Part shown: positions 1 through 6,351 of the stretch, one piece after another | Layout: every line of letters begins with the position of its first letter | Numbering within the stretch: the stretch's first letter is position 1 | Origin: JBAZOJ01 sp041648755 | GTDB taxonomy: Bacteria; Planctomycetota; B143-G9 | Length of the DNA stretch: 12,066 nt | NCBI GenBank assembly: GCA_041648755.1 | Contig: JBAZOJ010000096.1 | Coordinates: 1-12,066 of the forward strand | Reading direction: 5' to 3' | The notes under the pieces: model-generated | The model's database searches: none | What the model was told of the DNA's origin: nothing | Seen by the model: only the letters and a program-made list of their open reading frames with translations | Program-made: the position numbers and the translations under genes

Positions 1-314
1 CGGCACTCTTTTTCCGATATCAGGTAGCCGAGAGCCGTCGGTTTGAGCGAAACATAGGCGGTCGGCAAGTCGCCTATCTTCCCCTGGATCGACATGTACA
101 TGTCAACCCAGGCGCGGCAACGGTCAGGATCTTTTGAGGACTCGCCAAGAACATCAAGTGTGCACCAGAGCTTGCGTTTCGACCAGAGCTTCCGCGCTGC
201 AGCGATTGCATGATCTTCCGTTGCTCCGGCAACGTACGGCCGGGCAAACGTCATGACAAGCCACGTCGGGGAAACGTCGGCAAACCAGTCTCTGGTCGAG
301 GTGTAAACGCCCAT
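1..314 (-). CDS. Proline dehydrogenase, 5' part only (runs off left edge)
   Basis: FAD enzyme oxidising proline to pyrroline-5-carboxylate, the first step of proline breakdown. Only the first 104 residues are present; the barrel core and C-terminus lie outside the window. The visible part fits the monofunctional bacterial family: an N-terminal segment with FARPYVAG at residues 23-30, then LDVLGES at 53-59 (family form LDxLGE), then VSLKPTALG at 88-96, which corresponds to the conserved strand usually written VKLTALG or KLTQLG, with its lysine at K91. Pro92 replaces the usual Leu. The ATG at 314-312 is chosen because a GGAGG lies 4 bases upstream and the alignable sequence begins soon after. 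The start lies 68 bp beyond the stop of the acidic-protein gene on the same strand, so co-transcription is possible. The family call rests on remembered motifs, without a search. Confidence 0.8.
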   Translation of the reverse strand, partial: MGVYTSTRDWFADVSPTWLVMTFARPYVAGATEDHAIAAARKLWSKRKLWCTLDVLGESSKDPDRCRAWVDMYMSIQGKIGDLPTAYVSLKPTALGYLISEKEC

Positions 315-382
315 TCTGCCTCCAAAAGAAGCGAACTGCGAGGATTATCTTCGGTGTTTGGAACCGGTTCGTCAGGCGGAAA

Positions 383-859
383 CTACTTCGCCGACTTCTC
401 TTCCTCGCCGACAGTCGCGTCCCACAACTCCGCGAAATCGCCACGAACAGGCGCTATGGAGATGATGTGTTCGCGCTTGAGGTACAAGGTGGAGCCGGTG
501 CCGTATTGAAGGTCATCTTCCTGCCGGACGACGATTTCCTCGAAGTCGTCTTCTTCGTCGCCTTCTTCGTCATCCTCGACATCGTCAACGAGTTCCGCAA
601 GGAGCTTCTTGTCTTCTTCGGTCAATTCCTCCTCGCACTCCTCGTCTTCGCAGTCGCAGTCGCAATCGCAGGCTTCGTCATCGTAATCGAGTTCGCCTTC
701 TTCTTCGGGAAGGTACTCAATCCAGCGAACGTCCGCCAGTTTCACGAAGTCCGATTCGTTCTTCTTGAGGACGTCCTTTTCGATGTCCTCGACCCATGCG
801 ACCAGTTCGCTTTCGCCATCCGGTGTCCAGTAACTGACTCGAAGCCACTGCTTCTGCAT
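383..859 (-). CDS. Hypothetical highly acidic protein with Cys-Asp repeat
   Basis: A 158-residue protein that I do not recognise. Residues 1-50 look like an ordinary folded region (aromatic and hydrophobic residues mixed with charges). Residues 51-117 are overwhelmingly Asp/Glu and contain the alternating tract CDCDCDC at 64-70 plus Cys75. Residues 118-145 look folded again (YLKREHIISIAP at 126-137), and the tail is charged. No signal peptide or membrane segment is visible, so it is probably cytoplasmic. The ATG at 859-857 has AGGAAGGA ending 7 bases upstream. The acidic, cysteine-bearing centre could bind metal ions or act as a flexible acidic linker; both are inference. It sits between the membrane protein gene (166 bp upstream) and proline dehydrogenase (68 bp downstream), all on the minus strand. 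The reading frame is convincing because of its start signal and folded flanks, despite the low-complexity centre. Confidence 0.75.
   Translation of the reverse strand: MQKQWLRVSYWTPDGESELVAWVEDIEKDVLKKNESDFVKLADVRWIEYLPEEEGELDYDDEACDCDCDCEDEECEEELTEEDKKLLAELVDDVEDDEEGDEEDDFEEIVVRQEDDLQYGTGSTLYLKREHIISIAPVRGDFAELWDATVGEEEKSAK
648..671 (-). repeat. Four tandem hexamers encoding Cys-Asp units
   Basis: On the plus strand the unit TCGCAG occurs four times head to tail (third copy TCGCAA). Read on the minus strand it encodes the alternating Cys-Asp stretch of the acidic protein. The copies are almost identical, which suits recent expansion by slippage and makes copy-number variation between strains plausible. 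Confidence 0.7.
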
Positions 860-1025
860 TGTTGAGTCCTTCCTGCGTGCAATACGCTAACTTGCTTTGT
901 GGTAAGTAGTTGCGAACGATGCTTGGGGCTCATTGCCCAGACGATCCATTGTCCTTCTTTTTGGCCCGGAGGCAAGCTCGCGGGCTTCCCTTCAAGCGAG
1001 GGCACACTCGGCGGATAGCGCAGGC

Positions 1026-2942
1026 CTATCTGACGGCCCGCTCAAAAAGCGGCCAGAGAACAAGCACCGGAACGCCCAGAATATCCGAAGCGGCAACGCA
1101 GCCCCAACTGCGGCTGTCTGTGATTTCCTGCCCCTGGTCGTTCAGCACAAAATAAGAATCCACAGGTACCTTGACCACGGAACGCGAGCCCATCGAGTAG
1201 AGACCGCGCGAGGATGTATAGTACTGATCCCGGAAGATCGAGACATCATCCACCACAAAAGGCCCGCCCTCGGCCCCGAAGGCCAGCTCGAACGGGGGGT
1301 TGGAGAAGAAGCTGATATCAACGCTGAACGAAGCCGAATAGTCGCCCGCGATGACCTCCACGTAGCCATCGTAGCACTGAAAGGAGAATTTCTCCGGGAC
1401 ATTCAGCGAGACCTTCTTTGGGATGACTACTTCGTCCTTGCTGTCCGGTTTTTCCAGCTTTACGACGCCTGACGCGGCGTCAATCCGGAGAATCAGGGGA
1501 ACATTGTGGTAGGCATAGCGCAGAAGGAAGCTGCCGGTTGCGCTCTGCATGGTCAAAGTGAAATCGACGCGAACATCATAGACCGGATTCTCTCCACCGC
1601 TCAGCGTGAAGACCGGCATGGTCGCTTCTTCGCCCTTTGTCACTGTCTGGCCACATTGCCTGCAAGCGTTCACCGGGACCTTCAGGGGGGGCTCGCCCGC
1701 GAAGGGCTTGCCGCAGCGCGGGCAGAAGCGCGTGGCCTTGGTCCCTGAAATTCCCCAGTAGACAGGCCTCCCACTTCGAGACCTTTCCATGACGAAATTC
1801 GAGGGCAGGGGCTCGAACGGAGTGTCGGTTCCCTGCACGGTGAAGTCGTCCGGGCCCGCCGATACAAGCAGGTCAGTAATGCCGGAAAAATGGGAGTAGG
1901 CGGATTTGTCCGCTGGCGGTGCAAATGCAAGAAAAGTCGGCACACGGCTCGACACTCGCAATGTGCCTTCGCGCGTAACCCAATCGTTGCTGGTTGCCTG
2001 CCAACCCCGACTGGTCGAAGGCCCCTCGAAATCTTCTCTCGCGACAGGGATCCATATTTTCTCTTGAACGTCAGCAGGCTTGGTGAAGATCTCTCCGCTC
2101 TCAAAGAAGAACAAGTCGCCGCCGACTATCTCCAACCTTTCGCCTGGCAGCCCCCAGATTCTCCCGCACCACGCTTCCGCGCCTTGCCCGCGATTTACGT
2201 ACTTGACCGGATAGAACCTCTCGACGCCGCCAATTCGGCTGAGTATGCTGTCGTAGAGAACATACGAGCCTGCTTGGAGGGAGACTGTCGAGCCGGTTGC
2301 CTTGTCGGCGCGTCCGACGGAGAACATCGTGGGCGACCAGAAGAAGCGAGTGAAAATCAGATAGGGAGGCGCGAAGACGGCGCTGAAAACAGCAAACGCG
2401 AAGAAGCCCCAGACAAGCCCTTTTTTCTGAATTGCACCGAAGTATGATGCCACAAGGAAGGCCAACACCAGGACGAACAACACGGTGAAGAAAGTCGGCA
2501 AGCTGGTGCCGTTAGAAATCAGATTTGGCCATACTATTGAGACAACGCCTGCTATGATGAGGAAAAGAACTGATGTGCGCACCAATAGAGAGAGCGCCAT
2601 GAAGCTCTCCCGGAGGGTGCAATCGGTTCCGATCACCCTGGCAAAAATGTACCTGTAGAAAAATGCCGTGAGTGTGATGATAAAAGCTGCGGAAAGAGGT
2701 AGAATTACCAGGTACAGATACAGGTAGAAGTGGGGTCTTCCTCCGACGGAGATCCCAAGGAGAGGAACGCAGGTCGCGGCAAAGAGCAGAAGCAGAAGCA
2801 CGACGGTGCCTGAAACCAGTGGCCCGTGCGAGAAGCTTTCCTGCAGCGTTGCTGGAATTGACGTCAGCAACGCTCTTGCTCCTGCGGCCAAATCACGTGG
2901 TTTCATGGCGGACATTATCCCGACTGTGAAGCCGGGAGGCAA
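1026..2942 (-). CDS. Signal peptidase I-like membrane protein, apparently catalytically dead
   Basis: A 638-residue protein. About five hydrophobic helices (near 42-64, 72-97, 113-142, 147-168, 175-197) form a Yip1-like N-terminal region. The signal peptidase I (S26) boxes then follow in order: SPTM 203-206 (box B), AGSYVLYD near 224-231 (box C), GRIWGLPGE 260-268 (box D) and PVDSYFVLND 593-602 with DSRSWG 609-614 (box E). The catalytic Ser of SxSM is Thr205, and the general-base Lys that normally precedes Arg in KRxxGLPGD is Gly260, so cleavage activity is doubtful. Between boxes D and E lie about 315 residues: two beta-rich, concanavalin/LamG-like stretches around a zinc ribbon (C407, C410, C427, C430). 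A similar insertion is, as I recall, found in planctomycete signal peptidases. TTG at 2942 is chosen for its ribosome binding site; ATG at 2966, 2915 and 2906 are alternatives. The frame stays open into the antisense of pilT, but that part is not coding. Confidence 0.75.
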   Translation of the reverse strand: MPPGFTVGIMSAMKPRDLAAGARALLTSIPATLQESFSHGPLVSGTVVLLLLLFAATCVPLLGISVGGRPHFYLYLYLVILPLSAAFIITLTAFFYRYIFARVIGTDCTLRESFMALSLLVRTSVLFLIIAGVVSIVWPNLISNGTSLPTFFTVLFVLVLAFLVASYFGAIQKKGLVWGFFAFAVFSAVFAPPYLIFTRFFWSPTMFSVGRADKATGSTVSLQAGSYVLYDSILSRIGGVERFYPVKYVNRGQGAEAWCGRIWGLPGERLEIVGGDLFFFESGEIFTKPADVQEKIWIPVAREDFEGPSTSRGWQATSNDWVTREGTLRVSSRVPTFLAFAPPADKSAYSHFSGITDLLVSAGPDDFTVQGTDTPFEPLPSNFVMERSRSGRPVYWGISGTKATRFCPRCGKPFAGEPPLKVPVNACRQCGQTVTKGEEATMPVFTLSGGENPVYDVRVDFTLTMQSATGSFLLRYAYHNVPLILRIDAASGVVKLEKPDSKDEVVIPKKVSLNVPEKFSFQCYDGYVEVIAGDYSASFSVDISFFSNPPFELAFGAEGGPFVVDDVSIFRDQYYTSSRGLYSMGSRSVVKVPVDSYFVLNDQGQEITDSRSWGCVAASDILGVPVLVLWPLFERAVR

Positions 2943-2949
2943 ATCAAAG

Positions 2950-2961
2950 CCTTCCTTCCTT
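2950..2961 (-). promoter_or_regulatory. Ribosome binding site deciding a TTG start
   Basis: The minus strand reads AAGGAAGGAAGG, ending 7 bases before the in-frame TTG at 2942-2940. None of the in-frame ATG codons at 2966, 2915 or 2906 has a comparable site. This favours TTG as the start of the signal-peptidase-like gene. The site overlaps the -35 box of the rightward pilT promoter by two bases. Confidence 0.5.
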
Positions 2962-2989
2962 GACATGTAGCGGGTATCTGTGGTAAAAT
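2960..2989 (+). promoter_or_regulatory. Sigma70-type promoter for the pilT operon
   Basis: TTGACA at 2960-2965, an 18-bp spacer, and TAAAAT at 2984-2989 preceded by TG one base upstream (extended -10). This is a near-consensus housekeeping promoter. The predicted transcript would start near 2995-2997, leaving a leader of only about 15 nt that carries GGAGG at 3001-3005, 6 bases before the pilT ATG. With the tight spacing downstream, it could drive the whole pilus cluster. Confidence 0.65.
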
Positions 2990-3011
2990 CAGGCTCTATC
3001 GGAGGCTCAGA

Positions 3012-4085
3012 ATGTACACGCTCGAAGATCTTCTGAAGGCGATGGTTGACAAGAACGGATCCGACCTGCACATCAGCGCGGGGTCGCCTCCGAGAATTCG
3101 CGTGGACGGAGAACTGAAGCCCGCAGGAGAGGAAGTACTCACTCCGGACGACACCCAGCGCCTTGTCTACGGTATTCTCGACAGCGAGCAGATCGCCAAA
3201 TTCGAACAGGAATGGGAGCTTGACCTTTCGTTCGGAGTCAGCGGACTTGGAAGGTTCAGAACCAATGTCTTCTATCAGCGTGGCGCCGTCGGCTCGGTCC
3301 TGCGCTCGATCCCCTACAAGATCCGCACTTTTGATGACCTTGCACTGCCGAAGCCTATCTGCGAGAAGCTCTGCAAGTTGCCGAGAGGGCTCGTGCTGGT
3401 GACCGGTGCCACAGGCAGCGGAAAGTCCACCACTCTCGCGGCGATGATCAACTACATCAACGAGGAGCGCGGGGGCCACATCATTACGGTCGAGGATCCG
3501 ATCGAGTTCGTCCACAAGAACAAGAAATGCCTCGTCAATCAGCGTGAGGTCGGGGCCGACACCAAGAGCTTCCATAACTCGCTGAGGCACATTCTCCGGC
3601 AGGACCCTGACGTGGTGCTGATCGGCGAAATGCGCGACATGGAGACAATCGAAGCCGGTCTGAGAATCGCCGAAACCGGCCACTTGACGTTTGCCACCTT
3701 GCACACCAATGACGCGACACAGACCATTAACCGCGTTATCGACGTTTTCCCGGCTACCCAGCAGACGCAGATAAGAACGCAACTTTCGTTTGTTCTTGAG
3801 GCTGTGTTCTGCCAGGCCCTTCTTGAGAAGAGGGGAGGCAAGGGCCGAGTGCTTTCCATGGAGATCATGATCGCCATCCCGGCAATCCGGAGCCTTATCC
3901 GAGACAACAAGCTGCACCAGATATACTCCAGCATTCAGACCGGCAGCAAGATCGGCATGATCACGATGAACCAGTCCCTTTACGACTTGTTCAAGAGGGG
4001 ATTGATCACGTTCGAAGATGCTTTGAGCGCATCGAGCGATCCCGAAGACCTGAAGAGAGTCGCAGCGGTTTCAGGTAACCGCTGA
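3012..4085 (+). CDS. pilT: PilT, type IV pilus retraction ATPase
   Basis: A cytoplasmic hexameric ATPase that powers pilus disassembly and retraction, hence twitching motility, adhesion and DNA uptake. At 357 residues it has the usual PilT length. It begins with the PilT N-terminal (PAS-like) region, including DLHISAG at 18-24. The motor core follows: Walker A GATGSGKST 132-140, Asp box EDPIEF 161-166, Walker B LIGEMRD 203-209 and His box HLTFATLHTND 224-234. The retraction-specific motif AIRSLIRD is at 291-298 (AIRNLIRE in well-studied PilT), which separates it from PilB and supports a true retraction motor. All catalytic residues are present. GGAGG lies 6 bases before the ATG, and a strong promoter sits just upstream. 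It is the first gene of the pilus cluster, followed after 18 bp by the MshEN-domain gene. Confidence 0.96.
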   Translation: MYTLEDLLKAMVDKNGSDLHISAGSPPRIRVDGELKPAGEEVLTPDDTQRLVYGILDSEQIAKFEQEWELDLSFGVSGLGRFRTNVFYQRGAVGSVLRSIPYKIRTFDDLALPKPICEKLCKLPRGLVLVTGATGSGKSTTLAAMINYINEERGGHIITVEDPIEFVHKNKKCLVNQREVGADTKSFHNSLRHILRQDPDVVLIGEMRDMETIEAGLRIAETGHLTFATLHTNDATQTINRVIDVFPATQQTQIRTQLSFVLEAVFCQALLEKRGGKGRVLSMEIMIAIPAIRSLIRDNKLHQIYSSIQTGSKIGMITMNQSLYDLFKRGLITFEDALSASSDPEDLKRVAAVSGNR

Positions 4086-4103
4086 GATAAGAAAGGCAGT
4101 CTG

Positions 4104-4595
4104 ATGGTTCGTCTGGTTCGAGCATCGAAGAAGAAACTCGGCGAGATCCTCATGGAGGAAGGGCTTCTGACACAGGATCAGGTTGAGAAGATCCTGAAGG
4201 AGCAACGCGAGACTGGCGAGAGATTCGGAGACCTGCTGATTGACCATGCGATAGTCGACCAGTACGACATCGCAAAGGCCGTTGTCACGCAATTCCACCT
4301 GCCGTTCATTCACCTCCACAACGTTGAGGTGAACCCCAATGTGAAGGGAATCTTCACAGAGGCGATACTGAACAGGAACCAGTTTGTCCCGTTTGACCTC
4401 GTGGGAGATATCCTTCTGATCGCAATTTTCGGTCCGATGGATGCCGAGATCCTGGAGCAATTGGAGCAGGCGTCCGGCAAACAGATCAGGGTGTTTGTCT
4501 CGACTATCACGGAAATCAGAAAGGTGATTACCGAGCAGTTCACGGAGAAGTCCGAAGTATCGTCTCTTGGCCAGATGCTGGGAATAGGGGGCTGA
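4104..4595 (+). CDS. Stand-alone MshEN (GspE/PilB N-terminal) domain protein
   Basis: A 163-residue protein consisting only of the domain normally found at the N-terminus of PilB/GspE/MshE ATPases; there is no Walker motif. The MshEN c-di-GMP signature is two 24-residue motifs (RLG...G...L...L..Q) separated by 5 residues. Here motif 1 spans residues 11-34 (KLG in place of RLG, G20, Q34), the spacer is 35-39, and motif 2 spans 40-63 (RFG, A49 in place of Gly, Q63). The 24-5-24 geometry is exact. A second alpha/beta half follows (about 65-145), then a flexible tail. Likely role: a c-di-GMP-responsive adaptor for the adjacent PilB or PilT; binding is inferred from the motifs. It starts 18 bp after pilT with a purine-rich GAAAGG upstream, and its stop lies one base before the pilB ATG, which implies translational coupling. 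Confidence 0.85.
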   Translation: MVRLVRASKKKLGEILMEEGLLTQDQVEKILKEQRETGERFGDLLIDHAIVDQYDIAKAVVTQFHLPFIHLHNVEVNPNVKGIFTEAILNRNQFVPFDLVGDILLIAIFGPMDAEILEQLEQASGKQIRVFVSTITEIRKVITEQFTEKSEVSSLGQMLGIGG

Positions 4596-4596
4596 T

Positions 4597-6351
4597 ATGG
4601 CAACCGCCTGGGATCGAAGGCTGAGAGATACCCTTCTGAAGCGCGGGCTCCTCGGAACGCTCGAAGACGCCAACGAGCATCTCACAAAGGCAGACTCCAC
4701 AAAGAGAAGCCTGTCCGAACACCTGATAGCTTCGGGAATACTCAAGGAAGAAGAGATTGTCGGGTCCATATGCATCGAGTCCGGCCTTACCCCCATACTT
4801 CTGGACCACGTTAAATTTGAAAAGGACCTTGTAAACCTGCTGCCTCAACCGATGGCGGAGAGCTACAATGTCCTGGTTCTCTCCAAGATAGGCGACTTTC
4901 TTACGCTGGTGGTGTCGGATCCGTACAACCTCGTGGCGCTGGACGACCTGAAGAAATTCACCGGGAGTGAGATAATTCAGGTGGTGACGACAGACTTCTC
5001 CATCAAGAAGAACATCATCCGCGCGTATCGGGCGGAAGAGCAGAAAATGGAGGAGTTCTACCGCGAGTTGGAGGGCGACGATGCGACAAACAGGCTCGAA
5101 ACCATCGAGGAAGCCGAGGAAGAGGAATTCGATATCTCGCAGGTGACAGACGAAGAGTCGCCGGTTGTGAAACTCGTGAATCTCATCGTTGTCAATGCCT
5201 TGAAGCGCGGCGCGAGCGATATTCACATCGAACCCTTCGAGAAGTACGTTCGGCTCCGCTACCGTGTTGACGGCGCCTGCGCTGAGGTGGAGCCGGCTCC
5301 TCCGAAGAAGATGCAGAACGCCGTTCTGTCCAGAATCAAGGTCATGTCCGAGTTGGATATCGCCGAAAAGCGGAAGCCGCAGGACGGCAAATTCAGAATC
5401 AAGTACGAAGGAAGAGAAATCGACTTCCGCGTTTCGATCCTTCCCGTCGTGCATGGCGAGAAGGCCGTGCTCCGAATTCTGGACTCTTCGTCATTGACTC
5501 TGAACCTCGACAGTCTCGGATTCGAACCCAAGGCTCTCACCGATTTCAGGAACGCCTGTAACTCAGCCTACGGCATGGTTCTTGTCACGGGACCCACGGG
5601 ATCCGGTAAATCAACCACGCTCTATTCCGCCATTCGCGAGGTCATGAACATTGAGGACAACATCGTCACGGTTGAAGACCCCGTCGAGTACCAATTGGAG
5701 GGTGTCAACCAGGTACCTGTTAACCCGAAGAGGGGCCTGACCTTTGCGGGTGCACTGCGTTCGATATTGCGCCAGGACCCTGATACGGTCATGATAGGCG
5801 AAATCCGCGACCAGGAAACGGCCGAAATCGCCGTCAAAGCGGCACTCACCGGCCACCTGGTATTCTCCACCCTGCACACCAACGATGCTCCTTCTTCCAT
5901 TACGCGTCTCATCGACATGGGAATTGACTCCTTCATGGTCGGTTCCTCCGTTCTGCTGATTTGCGCTCAGCGCCTTGGACGCAAAGTGTGCAAGCACTGC
6001 CGGGAGAAGATCGTGGTACCCCCCGAGAAACTCCGCAGCCTCGGTTGCTTCCAGGTTGATTTGGACCAGTTCGGAGTTGACAATGTCTTCCGGCCGAATC
6101 CGAGCGGCTGCGCGAGGTGCACGAAGGGATATAAGGGCCGGTTCGCGTTATTGGAGACTCTGCCAATGACGGAGGCCGTCAGAAGGATCGTGGTCTCGGG
6201 AGGATCCGCCATGGATATCAAGCAGGCTGCGCTGAACGAGGGAATGATCACTCTGCGCCGCGTCGGCATGCTAAATGTCCTGAAGGGCATTGCGTCGATA
6301 GAGAACATCACCGCCAACACTCTCGGAGACGAGGAGAAGGCAAATGTCTAA
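4597..6351 (+). CDS. pilB: PilB, type IV pilus assembly (extension) ATPase
   Basis: The cytoplasmic GspE-family ATPase that drives pilin insertion into the growing pilus. At 584 residues it has the usual PilB length. Residues 1-145 form an N-terminal MshEN/GspE-N region, followed by an acidic linker (about 147-185) and the motor: Walker A GPTGSGKST 332-340, Asp box VEDPVE 359-364, Walker B MIGEIRD 399-405, His box HLVFSTLHTND 420-430, and the zinc-binding tetracysteine CKHC 465-468 / CARC 505-508 typical of PilB and GspE. The motor is intact. The N-terminal c-di-GMP motifs are degraded: Gly is Arg10 in the first and Ser40 in the second, Arg is Ser38 in the second, and neither ends in Gln (Lys31, Glu61). 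It sits 1 bp after the MshEN gene with AGGGG upstream, and overlaps pilC by 8 bp. Confidence 0.95.
   Translation: MATAWDRRLRDTLLKRGLLGTLEDANEHLTKADSTKRSLSEHLIASGILKEEEIVGSICIESGLTPILLDHVKFEKDLVNLLPQPMAESYNVLVLSKIGDFLTLVVSDPYNLVALDDLKKFTGSEIIQVVTTDFSIKKNIIRAYRAEEQKMEEFYRELEGDDATNRLETIEEAEEEEFDISQVTDEESPVVKLVNLIVVNALKRGASDIHIEPFEKYVRLRYRVDGACAEVEPAPPKKMQNAVLSRIKVMSELDIAEKRKPQDGKFRIKYEGREIDFRVSILPVVHGEKAVLRILDSSSLTLNLDSLGFEPKALTDFRNACNSAYGMVLVTGPTGSGKSTTLYSAIREVMNIEDNIVTVEDPVEYQLEGVNQVPVNPKRGLTFAGALRSILRQDPDTVMIGEIRDQETAEIAVKAALTGHLVFSTLHTNDAPSSITRLIDMGIDSFMVGSSVLLICAQRLGRKVCKHCREKIVVPPEKLRSLGCFQVDLDQFGVDNVFRPNPSGCARCTKGYKGRFALLETLPMTEAVRRIVVSGGSAMDIKQAALNEGMITLRRVGMLNVLKGIASIENITANTLGDEEKANV

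Noticed and set aside
467..865. Hydrophobic plus-strand reading frame of 132 residues opposite the acidic protein
   Set aside because: Its Phe/Val/Ala-rich composition is what Asp/Glu codons give on the opposite strand. It has no ribosome binding site, and the minus-strand frame has a good start signal.
960..1015. Inverted repeats such as GCCCG...CGGGC downstream of the signal-peptidase-like gene
   Set aside because: The stems are only 5 bp with 12-14 base loops, and on the minus strand no T run follows, so a terminator call is not supported.
860..1025. Possible small gene or promoter in the 166-bp gap between two minus-strand genes
   Set aside because: No convincing -35/-10 pair and no short frame with a ribosome binding site was seen.
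1914..1929. Sigma54-like TGGC...TGCA element on the plus strand
   Set aside because: It matches the GG-N10-GC spacing but lies inside the signal-peptidase-like coding sequence, antisense to it, more than 1 kb from pilT, and the -12 half is imperfect. Probably chance.
2943..3917. Leftward extension of the signal-peptidase-like reading frame by more than 300 codons
   Set aside because: It is exactly antisense to pilT, whose motifs, promoter and ribosome binding site are all clear. The extension has no recognisable family features and is an open antisense frame arising from the codon use of pilT.
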